A stretch of 64,000 bases of DNA, from assembly GCA_019694345.1 (NCBI GenBank), contig JAIBCA010000047.1, forward strand, positions 1-64,000. Direction: 5' to 3'. Numbering within the stretch: position 1 is the first letter of the stretch; every line of letters starts with the position of its first letter. The stretch is from Pyrinomonadaceae bacterium. Its GTDB lineage: Bacteria > Acidobacteriota > Blastocatellia > Pyrinomonadales > Pyrinomonadaceae. The notes under the pieces were generated by a model. It was not told the DNA's origin. It worked only from the letters and a program-made list of their open reading frames with translations, and did no database searches. Positions 20,308-29,022 of the stretch are shown in pieces. The translations under genes and the position numbers were made by a program.

Positions 20308-21258
20308 ATGAACTACAAAGTTGGAGCCGCAACGGTTCTAAATTCGAACGATCCGGCCGACTGGTTCGAACGTAGTTTGCGCTCGCTTTTCGACGCTGCC
20401 TTTCTCCAACTCCCAAACGCCTTGGACCCGGCTCTAATCGAAGGCATACATGACATGCGTGTCGCCACGCGGCGGCTCCGCAGTGCTCTACGCGACATCG
20501 AGCTCGCGGTTGGCAAACGTCCGGCAAAGCATGCGTTAGCTGGGCTTAATACCTTGGCTCACGCCCTTGGCTCGGTACGTGACGAGGACGTCGCGATCGA
20601 GGAGATGGATCGTTTGTTGACCGAGCCCGGCGCGGAACACGTCCGAAGCGGCATCGACTCTCTTATCAGAAATCGCCGCGTTCGCCGCGAAGCAGCGTTC
20701 AACGACCTTTGCCGCATGCTTTCGGTCAATTTTCAACAGGAACTGCGTCACCGCTTCGAGACGTCTCTCGAATTGGTTTTGATCGAAATCGGTCGATCTC
20801 GGTTCGTCGACGTCCGAAGATTTGGCAGCTACATCGCCAGGTCACGTCTTGACGAACTTAGACCGCTTTTGGTCCGGCTTTATGACCCTTTTGATCGTAA
20901 AACACTGCATAATGCCCGAATTGCCGCCAAGCGGCTCCGTTACTCGATCGACATGTTTTCCGAACACTTAGGAATTGCTGCAGCGTCGTTCTCAAAGGAA
21001 ATTGCAAGATTACAGGGCTATCTCGGTGATGCGCACGACCGTGATGTTTGGCTGGGCGATCTCTGCAAATTGATCCTCACTGAAAAGAGGTCTGGCCGCG
21101 AACCCGACGGCAAATTGGAGGCCGCCAAGTGGCTGATCGCGGAATTCTCTAGATCCCGTACAAAGAACTTTCGCTATGCTTTAAGCTTATTATCTGATTG
21201 GGACAGAACTGAATTCTTCCTGAACGTGGAAAAATTCTTAAGAGTGAGAATAGTATGA
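20308..21258 (+). CDS. CHAD-domain protein
   Basis: A 316-residue protein made of a CHAD domain, an alpha-helical fold with many conserved histidines and arginines that binds polyphosphate or other anions. Typical motifs are IHDMRVATRRLRSALRD near residue 45 and HNARIAAKRLRYSIDMF near residue 208. There is no CYTH phosphatase domain in front, so no enzymatic activity is implied. The start at 20308 (ATG) is preferred over an in-frame TTG at 20290. It follows the acyl-CoA synthetase by 23 nt and overlaps the DUF488 gene by 4 nt (ATGA), suggesting a three-gene transcript. Confidence 0.88.
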   Translation: MNYKVGAATVLNSNDPADWFERSLRSLFDAAFLQLPNALDPALIEGIHDMRVATRRLRSALRDIELAVGKRPAKHALAGLNTLAHALGSVRDEDVAIEEMDRLLTEPGAEHVRSGIDSLIRNRRVRREAAFNDLCRMLSVNFQQELRHRFETSLELVLIEIGRSRFVDVRRFGSYIARSRLDELRPLLVRLYDPFDRKTLHNARIAAKRLRYSIDMFSEHLGIAAASFSKEIARLQGYLGDAHDRDVWLGDLCKLILTEKRSGREPDGKLEAAKWLIAEFSRSRTKNFRYALSLLSDWDRTEFFLNVEKFLRVRIV

Positions 21259-21713
21259 GTACGACCATCTACTCGATCGGCCACGGCAGGCATCCGTTCG
21301 AATATTTTCTCAGGCTGCTTAAAAAATACAAGATCGAGTTCGTTTGTGATGTACGGGCATTTGCCCGTTCGCGATGGCCCCATTTTAATGGGCATGTCTT
21401 GGCGGAGTTGCTCGCTGATCACGGCATAGGATACGAACATTTGCCCGAGACCGGCGGCAAGAACAATCCTGACCCTGCCGACGTCGAATGGGGTGTCAAC
21501 CGGCTGATCGAGACAGCCTCAGAGATGCGAACGGCGATGATGTGCTCTGAATCGAAACCGCTTACCGACCACAAACAACCGCGTGCCAACTGCCATCGCG
21601 TTGGCAAGCTTGCTCCGCTGCTGCGAGCTAAAGGTGTCGATCGAATCATCCATATTTTACCGGATGGCGAGACTGCAGAATTTGATGAAGCTGCCTTCCC
21701 ATCGATCTGGTAG
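21255..21713 (+). CDS. DUF488 domain protein
   Basis: A 152-residue DUF488 protein of unknown function. The family signature IYSIGHGRHPFEYFLRLLK opens the protein, followed by CDVRAFARSRW and a cysteine/histidine segment MMCSESKP...NCHR that could bind a metal. Cellular role in the family is not established. It overlaps the CHAD gene by 4 nt and ends 4 nt before the convergent molybdopterin oxidoreductase stop codon. Confidence 0.85.
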   Translation: MSTTIYSIGHGRHPFEYFLRLLKKYKIEFVCDVRAFARSRWPHFNGHVLAELLADHGIGYEHLPETGGKNNPDPADVEWGVNRLIETASEMRTAMMCSESKPLTDHKQPRANCHRVGKLAPLLRAKGVDRIIHILPDGETAEFDEAAFPSIW

Positions 21714-21716
21714 GAA

Positions 21717-23798
21717 TCAGGCCATTATTCTGACCATTACACTGCTGAACGCTGTGTTTCCCGTCAATTCGTCTATAACCGTTTCGTCTGTCAGGTCATT
21801 GATCGAAACCCCGGCGTTTTCGGCAGCGACGTCCAGGATTACGCCATCTCGTCCGTGGCCGTATCCGTGCGGCATCGAGACCACTCCGATCATGATGCTG
21901 TCCGTCAGTTCGACCGGCAACTCAACCGAACCCACACGGGAAACTACTCGCACCAATTGTCCGTTAGCGATCGACATCCGATCAGCGTCATGGCTGTTCA
22001 TCATCAGCGTGCATCGGTTCTTTCCCTTGATCAGCGTGTTGCTGTTGTGCAGCCACGAATTACAGTCTCGTAAGTGCCTGCGGCCGATCAGTGTAAAGGG
22101 CATATCCTTATCCCCATAAGATCCGGCACTACTTTTCAATCGATCAACGTCTCTTACCAGAAGCTCAGGTGCGATGTCGATGCGCTTATTGGGCGTCAAT
22201 AATCGATCAGGAAGACAAGGCTTCAATTCACCCAGATCCATCCCGTGAAGCGATTGTTTTAGCGTGTCGAGAGACATTTGATACTTCCCGAACTGTAGTC
22301 CGAGGCCCAACTTGAGTTCCGGTGGCTCAGATCGAGTAGTTTGCTCAACGTCCGTCAACCGTGCGGTCAATTCCTGAAAGATCTCCCAGTCGTATCGAGA
22401 ATTTTGCGGCTTTTCGAAAAGCGGACTCGAATATTTGGCGGTATTTCTGACCGCGAAAGTATTAAATATTACGTCATAATGCGAACTCTCAAGATTGGTG
22501 GCCGGAGGCAGGATAATGTCGGCATGGCGAGTAGTTTCGTTGATGTAAAAGTCGATCGAAACCATAAAATCCAGCCCGCCCAGCGCGCGGTCAAGTTGTC
22601 GGCCATTCGGGGTCGACAGCACAGGGTTTCCGCAACTCGTCACCACTGCCCGGATCCGGCAATCGCCATCGGTGAGGATCTCTTCGGCAAGCGCCGCGAC
22701 CGGTAATTCGCCCATAAATTCTGGTAGCTTTCGAATCCGACTTTGCCAGCGGTTATGAATATTGCCCCACTTCGCGCCCTGTAACAGGTCGAATGCAGGG
22801 GCCGTGAACATTGCTCCGCCGGCCCGGTCGAAATTACCGGTTAGGATATTTACCGCGTTGATCAACCACTGACAGAGCCCGCCGAACATCTGCGTCGACA
22901 GGCCAATTCGACCATAACAGACAGCGCTTTCGGCCGATGCAAATTCTCGCGTCATCCTGACGATCTCCGCCGCCGGGATACCCGTTATCGTTTCGGCATT
23001 GTCCGGAGAAACGTCTTGCGAAATCGCTCTCAGAGTTTCGATGCCGTCGGTAAAGCCGGACGATCGGCCGAGATCTACTAATCCCTCTCGAAAAAGAGTG
23101 TGAATTATCGCCAGCAGCAGAAAAGCATCGGACGACGGCCTTATGAAATGATGCTCAGCCGCAATGCGAGCAGTTTCGGTTCGTCGTGGATCGACCAGCA
23201 CAACCCTGCCGCCGCGCTTTCGGATACTTGTCAAGCGGTTAATGATGTCCGGCGAGGTCATCAGGCTCCCGTTCGATGCGATCGGGTTCGCTCCCAAAAT
23301 CAGAAAATACTTAGTCCGGTCGACGTCAGGTATCGGTATCAGAAACGGGTGGCCGAACATCGTCCAACTTGCAAAATGGTGCGGCAATTGGTCGACGGAC
23401 GTTGCCGAAAAATTGTTCTTCGTCCCCAAAGCCTTTAACAGATCGCGGCTGTTGAGCATCGTGCCGAGATTATGAACGGTTGGATTTCCTTGATAAACGC
23501 CAACCGCGTCGCGACCATACCTGGCTTGTATCTCTGATAGCCGCCTCGCAGTTTCATCGAACGCCTCTTCCCAACTGATCTCTTGCCAGCCATTGTCGAT
23601 TTGTTTGACCGGTGCTTTTAGACGATTCGGGTCTTCGTAAATATCTCGTAGGGCGACCGCCTTTGGACAAATGTGTCCGCGAGAAAACGGGTCGAGTTTG
23701 TCACCCGTGATCGAGATTATCTTATTGTCTTCGTGAGTGATCTCGATGCCGCAAATGGCTTCGCATAGATTGCAATTGCGATAATGTTTCTCCTGCAT
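21717..23798 (-). CDS. molybdopterin-dependent oxidoreductase (formate dehydrogenase/nitrate reductase superfamily)
   Basis: A 693-residue cytoplasmic molybdopterin oxidoreductase of the DMSO reductase superfamily. An N-terminal 4Fe-4S site is formed by Cys9, Cys12, Cys16 and Cys44 (RNCNLCEAIC ... HICPKA). A pterin-domain block with ILGANP (about residue 172) and a C-terminal molydopterin dinucleotide-binding domain (about 580-693, HDADRMSIANGQ) follow. The Mo-ligand region reads SATSVDQLPHH, unlike Sec/Cys formate dehydrogenases. No Tat signal is seen. No electron-transfer or membrane subunit adjoins it, so the partner and substrate are unknown. The start ATG has GAGG upstream. Confidence 0.9.
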   Translation of the reverse strand: MQEKHYRNCNLCEAICGIEITHEDNKIISITGDKLDPFSRGHICPKAVALRDIYEDPNRLKAPVKQIDNGWQEISWEEAFDETARRLSEIQARYGRDAVGVYQGNPTVHNLGTMLNSRDLLKALGTKNNFSATSVDQLPHHFASWTMFGHPFLIPIPDVDRTKYFLILGANPIASNGSLMTSPDIINRLTSIRKRGGRVVLVDPRRTETARIAAEHHFIRPSSDAFLLLAIIHTLFREGLVDLGRSSGFTDGIETLRAISQDVSPDNAETITGIPAAEIVRMTREFASAESAVCYGRIGLSTQMFGGLCQWLINAVNILTGNFDRAGGAMFTAPAFDLLQGAKWGNIHNRWQSRIRKLPEFMGELPVAALAEEILTDGDCRIRAVVTSCGNPVLSTPNGRQLDRALGGLDFMVSIDFYINETTRHADIILPPATNLESSHYDVIFNTFAVRNTAKYSSPLFEKPQNSRYDWEIFQELTARLTDVEQTTRSEPPELKLGLGLQFGKYQMSLDTLKQSLHGMDLGELKPCLPDRLLTPNKRIDIAPELLVRDVDRLKSSAGSYGDKDMPFTLIGRRHLRDCNSWLHNSNTLIKGKNRCTLMMNSHDADRMSIANGQLVRVVSRVGSVELPVELTDSIMIGVVSMPHGYGHGRDGVILDVAAENAGVSINDLTDETVIDELTGNTAFSSVMVRIMA

Positions 23799-23885
23799 TC
23801 AAACCTCGACTGTTTAACTGTCCTGGCCGCCTTCTGAGGAAGGTGAGTAACCCGGAAAACGCGGGATCCAGCACATTACGGAGCG

Positions 23886-24749
23886 CTAATATTTCAGGTA
23901 GGGTTCGCCGAACCGCCGAGCAAGATCCTCTTCCTCAAGCGGCCTAAATATCAGCTGCCATATGAACGAACCCATCAACGCGTAAATTGCGACTAGCGGG
24001 GAACCGAGGAAAAGGGCGACCGCCAGTCCTTGCCCGATCCCTGAGACCGCCATTGGATTACGAACAAACGCATACGGCCCCCGAATGACCAGGTATTTTG
24101 CATGGTCGAGCGGAAGCGGAGTCCCTTTCCCAATTCTCGACATAACGATCGAGCCCCAGACACCCAATGAACTGATCGCGACGAATAGCACCGCGGCCAA
24201 TAACCTTTGAAATGCGAATTGCAATCTCACGACACCCAACTTCTCTTCTAGGATCGCTATCAAATAGGGAAAGACAACAAGGATGATCAACCAAATCACA
24301 ACGATCTGGGTCATTGTTTTGAGCAATATCCAATTGGTGGACGTTTCGGCCGCCTCGCGAAACATTGTCTTTTCAAACGCAAGCCCGACGGCAAAAACCC
24401 CACTCCAGATCATCGCCGAAAACATCAAGGTCACGCCAAGCCAGCCAATGTCCGTCATTAAGGTGAATTCAAGACAATTTATTGAAGCGTAGCTAACCGC
24501 ACCTGTAACAAACCAAACAGCAATTCGCGAGTGTTCGTTATCGTAGAAGCAAAGCCAAGCCGCTGTCAGCGAACCCATTCCCAGGAACGAGAGGTCCGCG
24601 AGCCAATAGGACATCAGCGAGATATCCGATGACTTCTCGAGCAAAAAGTACTGCCGCGAATACGGAAAGAAAAAGAGGACCGCCCACCATGCAATTACAG
24701 CTGCACCTTGGAGGGCGAAATAGATCGCAGCTGCATACCGAACCTTCAT
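23886..24749 (-). CDS. isoprenylcysteine carboxyl methyltransferase-like membrane protein
   Basis: A 287-residue integral membrane protein with about seven hydrophobic segments. The C-terminus carries the ICMT/PEMT-family pattern: RGPYAFVRNPMAVSGIGQG, a hydrophobic span, then FRPLEEEDLARRFGEPYLKY, the cofactor-binding end of this methyltransferase superfamily. The substrate in bacteria is seldom known. The start at 24749 is chosen because an in-frame extension to 24971 is strongly basic and lies over the neighbouring HEAT-repeat gene. It begins 13 nt after that gene's stop, so the two are likely co-transcribed. Confidence 0.82.
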   Translation of the reverse strand: MKVRYAAAIYFALQGAAVIAWWAVLFFFPYSRQYFLLEKSSDISLMSYWLADLSFLGMGSLTAAWLCFYDNEHSRIAVWFVTGAVSYASINCLEFTLMTDIGWLGVTLMFSAMIWSGVFAVGLAFEKTMFREAAETSTNWILLKTMTQIVVIWLIILVVFPYLIAILEEKLGVVRLQFAFQRLLAAVLFVAISSLGVWGSIVMSRIGKGTPLPLDHAKYLVIRGPYAFVRNPMAVSGIGQGLAVALFLGSPLVAIYALMGSFIWQLIFRPLEEEDLARRFGEPYLKY

Positions 24750-24762
24750 GTAATACCGTCCG

Positions 24763-25392
24763 TTAGAATCCGACGACCTTCTTGATGACCTTCTCAACCC
24801 TCTTCCTACCGGTTTCTTTCTCGATCTCATCCAGCCGCGACGATAATATCTGAACAAAAATATCGCGATTTGCGGCCTGAACAATCGGCATTGCTCGTTC
24901 CGCATACATTGCCAGTTGATTTGTCGGACACGTCGACAGTTGTTTCGCAAGTTGTGCAAATGCGTCGTCAACGTATCTGTGATCGGATGCGAGTGATATC
25001 AAAATATTTACACAATGGTCGCGCGTTATGACCGAGCCTTTGTCAGAGGCATCAATGATCCTAGGCAAATCGGCGAATATCTCGTATGGCTTGACCTTTG
25101 CGATGCACCCAAGTGCTGTCATCGCTCCCCACTGGAGGCGGTTGTCTTTGCTGGATAACAGCGTTAGAAATACCGCTGCGTGATCCGCAATCAGTTTCGG
25201 TTCGACATTGCCGATCTCATAAAGCACCTTGATACAATCGCTTCGGATACCTTTGTGTTTGCTCGAAAGATTCTCGACGAGTTCCTTCACGGCGCCATCA
25301 TCATTAGAGGCAACTATCTCGGCCGCGAGTTCCTGATTGGGAACTTCGTCGCGGCGATTGAGCGAGGTCGCAAGTTTCGGGATAATGCTCAT
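24763..25392 (-). CDS. HEAT-repeat-like protein
   Basis: A 209-residue soluble protein built of alpha-helical HEAT/armadillo-like units (SSKHKGIRSDCIKVLYEIGN, SKDNRLQWGAMTALGCIA, ITRDHCVNILISLAS), each about 37-40 residues. Such proteins act as protein-binding scaffolds; no catalytic site is visible. Start at 25392 (ATG, MSIIPKLATS) is preferred over 25512, because the longer reading would overlap the start region of the divergent glycosylase gene. Only 30 bp separate the two divergent starts, so promoters must overlap. Function unknown. Confidence 0.78.
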   Translation of the reverse strand: MSIIPKLATSLNRRDEVPNQELAAEIVASNDDGAVKELVENLSSKHKGIRSDCIKVLYEIGNVEPKLIADHAAVFLTLLSSKDNRLQWGAMTALGCIAKVKPYEIFADLPRIIDASDKGSVITRDHCVNILISLASDHRYVDDAFAQLAKQLSTCPTNQLAMYAERAMPIVQAANRDIFVQILSSRLDEIEKETGRKRVEKVIKKVVGF

Positions 25393-25422
25393 AATCTGCT
25401 TGGCCGCAATTGTATTCGCAAT

Positions 25423-26058
25423 ATGGAAAAAACAAAAGCTATAAGCGAAGCGAATATTTCGGTGATCTGCCGCGAACTTGCCGCAACCGACGAGCGTCTG
25501 TGCCATATTCATGCGATTTATGGAACTCCACCGCTTTGGGCCCGGCCGGCCGGTTTTGCCACGCTGCTGCAGATCATTCTCGAACAGCAGGTCTCGCTCG
25601 CATCCGCAAAGGCGTGTTTTGACAAACTCGCCGCCCTATTAGGCGAGGTGACCCCCGAGCGATTTCTTACCTTAAGTGATGTCGAACTGAAGGCGATCGG
25701 CTTTAGCCGTCAAAAGATCACTTATTCCCGTTATCTTTCCGACGCGATAATGGAACACCGCATCGACCTGGGATCGATACATACGTTGCCCGACGATGAG
25801 GCACGCGAGGAACTCGTCAAGCTAAAGGGCATCGGCGCTTGGACAGCAGACGTGTATCTGCTGATGGCAATGCTCCGGCCGGACGTAATGCCCCGCGGCG
25901 ATATTGCTCTGCATGCGGCCTATCAAAAACTAACCAGCGCTGAAAAACGACCCGGTTCGGACGAATTCATCGAGATCGCCGAACGCTGGCGGCCGTATAG
26001 ATCAGTAGCGGCTCGCCTCCTGTGGCACTTTTATTTGAGTGAAAAGGCAGCAAGGTAG
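25423..26058 (+). CDS. DNA-3-methyladenine glycosylase-like (HhH-GPD, AlkA family)
   Basis: A 211-residue base-excision repair glycosylase. The helix-hairpin-helix motif LKGIGAWTADVYLL (about 142-155) is followed by MPRGDIALHAAY with the catalytic aspartate in the GD pair, as in the AlkA/GPD group. No iron-sulfur cysteine cluster is present, unlike MutY/Nth. It probably removes alkylated bases from DNA. Chosen start 25423 (ATG, MEKTKAIS); the longer reading to 25180 lies inside the divergent HEAT gene and is unlikely. Confidence 0.88.
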   Translation: MEKTKAISEANISVICRELAATDERLCHIHAIYGTPPLWARPAGFATLLQIILEQQVSLASAKACFDKLAALLGEVTPERFLTLSDVELKAIGFSRQKITYSRYLSDAIMEHRIDLGSIHTLPDDEAREELVKLKGIGAWTADVYLLMAMLRPDVMPRGDIALHAAYQKLTSAEKRPGSDEFIEIAERWRPYRSVAARLLWHFYLSEKAAR

Positions 26059-26143
26059 AACGGTAAAGTAAGTTAGATCGACGCCGCTGGTCACTTTCGT
26101 TTCACTTTTGCACTTTTGTTCGTTTTCACATAGCTTTAACCCA

Positions 26144-26728
26144 ATGACCAAGATCCTTGATGTCGGATGTGGAGCAAATAAGACTGAAGGTGCTATTGGC
26201 CTGGATAACAATCCGCGAACAGCGGCCGATGTGATACACGATCTTGGCGATATTCCCTATCCGTTCGCCGACAACGAATTTGACCTGGTCGTTTCAAATC
26301 ACGTTGTCGAACACGTGCCCGACGTCATGGCATTTATCACCGAATTACATCGGATCACCCGGCACGGCGGCAAGATCAAGCTGCTGACGCCGCATTACAC
26401 AAACCCGGACTGGGCCAATGACCCGACTCACCGAAACCACATTAACTCGTTTACTTTCAATACTTTTCTGGCTGATCGGCAAGTGTTCGACTTTTATACG
26501 CAAGTGCGGCTTAGGCTGGTCGACCGACACACGTCCTTGCTTGGGCTTTGGAAAGCGGTCGGGATCCAATACTTGGTGAATCTTGACCGGAAACTCCCTT
26601 CGATGCGGTTTTTGCGCAAATTTTGGGAACACTATTTGAGCAATGTTTGCCGCGGAAAGGAACTGCGCTTTGAGTTCGAGGTCATTAAGGACGTTCCGAA
26701 CGATCAGATCGTCGATAAGGACGCGTGA
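26144..26728 (+). CDS. SAM-dependent methyltransferase (class I)
   Basis: A 194-residue class I methyltransferase of the Methyltransf_11 type. Motif I is KILDVGCGANKTEGAIGLD (residues 3-21), the acidic post-I end is IGLDNN, and motif IV is EFDLVVSNHVVEHV. Substrate is unknown; the C-terminal half is basic and aromatic (FLRKFWEHYL). The start at 26144 is directly before the fold's first strand. It lies 86 nt after the glycosylase gene; a shared transcript is possible. Confidence 0.85.
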   Translation: MTKILDVGCGANKTEGAIGLDNNPRTAADVIHDLGDIPYPFADNEFDLVVSNHVVEHVPDVMAFITELHRITRHGGKIKLLTPHYTNPDWANDPTHRNHINSFTFNTFLADRQVFDFYTQVRLRLVDRHTSLLGLWKAVGIQYLVNLDRKLPSMRFLRKFWEHYLSNVCRGKELRFEFEVIKDVPNDQIVDKDA

Positions 26729-26851
26729 TCAATTGCCGCGGCTACCGGTCGCCCTCCCTCGGAATTCGTTTTTTCCGGCAAACTATTCCCGAACTTCTGC
26801 GCATCTGTTATCGTTAGAGTCGGTGTGATTTTACGCACAGAGGTATTGTTA

Positions 26852-27910
26852 ATGAAAAGTTCGAAGTTTACTTTCGCCGCACTGGCGATGTTGATGGTTG
26901 GGATCATTGGTTTCGGCATGGTCAAGACTCCGTCGAGTTCGGCAAAGTCGCGCCAATCGACGGCACTCATTGGCCTGCTTCCTGCATCGGACGCGGTCAT
27001 GGGATTTGACTCAAGACGCTTCTTCAATGAGGCTATGCCGCAAATTTTGTCGGCCAATAAGCCGATGCTCTCGAAGATCGCAATTCAGCTCGACGAGATA
27101 AACAACAAAACCGGTATAGATCTTCGTAAGTTCGATTCCTTCGCCGTCGGACTGGCTGTGACGCGGGTCAAAGATAACGAATTCGACTTTGACCCGGTAG
27201 CAATTGGACGGGGTGACATTAACAGCGGGGCTCTGATCGCTATCGCCAAGTTGGCGGCAAATGGGAAGTATCGCGAAGAGAAGGTCGGCGAGCGAACTAT
27301 TTACGTGTTTGCCGCCGATTCGGCAAAAGTAGCGATCAGCCAAACGGCCGGAAAGACGGGCCCGGCGGTTGATGACCTGATCGGACGCACGATAGACGGA
27401 TTTACAAAGGAAATGGCGATCTCCGCGATCGACGGCAATACGCTCGCCATCGGGTCTCTGGCGCGCGTTCGTGCGACGCTTGAGGGGGCCACTAAGGTTT
27501 CGCCTGAGATCACGACATTGTTGGCGGGTAAAGAGAACTCGGTAATGTCGTTTGCAATGTCTGCTCCGGCCGGAATGTCAAAAATGATACCTCTCGACAA
27601 CGACGAGCTCGGTGCAAACATTGACTCGATCAAATTCGTTTCCGGGTCGATGGATGTAGTTGCGGCCGGTACATCGCTCGCGGTTTCGGCCCAAACGGTC
27701 AAACCCGAACAGGCAAAGTCGATCTCCGAAATGCTCGAAGGGCTCCAGATGCTTGGTAAGTCGTTTCTCGGAAATTCAAAACGTGCCGATCAAAAGGTAT
27801 ATGCCCGAATGATCGGATCAGCAAAGATCCGAAACTCTGCGAACAACGTCTCACTGGATCTGCTTATTGCTCAACCCGATATTGACGTGATCGTTGGCGC
27901 GGTCAAGTAA
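26852..27910 (+). CDS. exported hypothetical protein (352 aa)
   Basis: A 352-residue exported protein of unknown function. An N-terminal hydrophobic stretch (FTFAALAMLMVGIIGFGMV) acts as a signal peptide or anchor, followed by a Ser/Lys-rich linker and a mixed alpha/beta body with repeated GxxDxxxLAIGS-like turns. It carries no motif I recognise. AGAGG about 9 nt before the ATG at 26852 supports the start over 26825. It is followed by a strong terminator. Flanks (methyltransferase, helicase) give no functional hint. Confidence 0.75.
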   Translation: MKSSKFTFAALAMLMVGIIGFGMVKTPSSSAKSRQSTALIGLLPASDAVMGFDSRRFFNEAMPQILSANKPMLSKIAIQLDEINNKTGIDLRKFDSFAVGLAVTRVKDNEFDFDPVAIGRGDINSGALIAIAKLAANGKYREEKVGERTIYVFAADSAKVAISQTAGKTGPAVDDLIGRTIDGFTKEMAISAIDGNTLAIGSLARVRATLEGATKVSPEITTLLAGKENSVMSFAMSAPAGMSKMIPLDNDELGANIDSIKFVSGSMDVVAAGTSLAVSAQTVKPEQAKSISEMLEGLQMLGKSFLGNSKRADQKVYARMIGSAKIRNSANNVSLDLLIAQPDIDVIVGAVK

Positions 27911-27934
27911 CCCGGCGGATTTCTAACACTGAAC

Positions 27935-27970
27935 GGCCCCGTGATCTGATTGAGATACGGGGCCATTTTT
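27935..27970 (+). terminator. Rho-independent terminator
   Basis: GGCCCCGT (27935-27942) pairs perfectly with ACGGGGCC (27957-27964) around a 14-nt loop, followed by A then TTTTT (27966-27970). It lies 24 nt after the stop of the exported protein and before the convergent helicase gene. Confidence 0.88.
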
Positions 27971-27984
27971 CCTTTGCTTGGTGT

Positions 27985-28857
27985 CTATCTCCGGCGGCGG
28001 CCAAAATGCGGCGGCCGGCCGGGAGCAAACTGCTCCAGATCGCGGTTAAATTTGCCGTCTTCGCTAAGAAGCGGAAACAACTGAAGATCCGGCGAGAGAT
28101 ATGCGGCCCTGAGTTCTACCGGCCGCGGACCGGCCTTGATAACCCGAACTGTGGTGCCACGCACCTCTTCGATCCAGGCTGCAAACTCCTCTGCCCGGCC
28201 TACCGTCGCTGACAGCAGTAAGAGCCTTATCCGTTTTGGCGAAAGTATGATCGCCTCTTCCCAAACATGGCCGCGTTCTTGATCGGCGAGGTAATGCGCT
28301 TCGTCAAGGATCACAAAGTCGGCCTCGACATTGTCTCCATTACGCATCGAATCAAATAACAGATTTCGATAGATCTCTGTAGTTCCAACGATGAGTGGTG
28401 CTGAGGAGTTTTCCTTGCGGTCGCCGGTGAGAATTCCGACGCTCTCTGATCCAAACTCATCACTGAATTCGGCGTACTTTGAGTTGGTTAGAGCCTTGAG
28501 CGGAGTCGTGTACCAAGCCCGCTTTCCAGAGGCAAGCAGACGACGGATCTCTTCTCGGGCGATCCACGTTTTTCCGCTGCCCGTCGGCGCCGTGACCAGC
28601 ACGTCCTCGTTCTCGATGGCCGCCAGAGCCTCCAATTGAAAGTCGTCGGGCTTGAATGGTCTGGCGATTGGAACGCCGATACCCGCTAGCAAGCGCTCGA
28701 CGGCTCGCAGCTGTTGGGGCGATTGAGGTTTTGGTGCCGTTCGCACGGAACTTTCACCTGCAAAAAAGCGTTTACCTTTACGTTCCTTACTACGGCCGTC
28801 TTGCGGGCGACGGGGGCGGTGTTTGCCGCCGGATCCTTTGTTTCGGGAACGTGTCAT
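27985..28857 (-). CDS. Ski2-like DEAD/DEAH helicase, only first RecA domain present
   Basis: A 290-residue protein with the N-terminal half of a superfamily 2 helicase. After a very basic lead (about residues 1-55) come the Q-like motif, motif I APTGSGKT, motif Ia TPLKALTNSK, motif II DEAH (VILDEAHYLAD), and motif III SAT (LLSATVGRA). The second RecA domain with motifs IV-VI is absent: the frame stops after FGRRRR, 74 nt past the point where the fold would continue being only a terminator and the convergent gene. Full-length relatives run to about 700 residues or more. Either a truncation by deletion or a stand-alone ATPase domain. ATG at 28857 is chosen; 28887 is an alternative. Confidence 0.8.
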   Translation of the reverse strand: MTRSRNKGSGGKHRPRRPQDGRSKERKGKRFFAGESSVRTAPKPQSPQQLRAVERLLAGIGVPIARPFKPDDFQLEALAAIENEDVLVTAPTGSGKTWIAREEIRRLLASGKRAWYTTPLKALTNSKYAEFSDEFGSESVGILTGDRKENSSAPLIVGTTEIYRNLLFDSMRNGDNVEADFVILDEAHYLADQERGHVWEEAIILSPKRIRLLLLSATVGRAEEFAAWIEEVRGTTVRVIKAGPRPVELRAAYLSPDLQLFPLLSEDGKFNRDLEQFAPGRPPHFGRRRR

Positions 28858-28906
28858 CAACGAAATGTTAGTTGTTTGAAGACGCAAAGTCTAATCCTTC
28901 CATTTT

Positions 28907-28920
28907 CATTATCGATAATG
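28907..28920. promoter_or_regulatory. 14-bp perfect palindrome in a divergent gap
   Basis: CATTATCGATAATG is a perfect self-complementary 14-mer in the 165-bp gap between the helicase gene and the divergent membrane protein gene. It could be an operator for a dimeric regulator. No promoter was clear to me around it. Confidence 0.4.
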
Positions 28921-29022
28921 GTAAAATTGTAAGTTGGTTCGCAACGAATCAAGCGAACAATGCGTCTAAAATCAGAGGCTTTGCATTTTCAGGCCGTATT
29001 CATATTGGGACGCTAGATATAT

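Noticed and set aside
24750-24971. N-terminal extension of the methyltransferase-like protein
   Set aside because: The extra 74 residues are strongly basic and lie on the HEAT-repeat gene; the ATG at 24749 starts a clean membrane protein.
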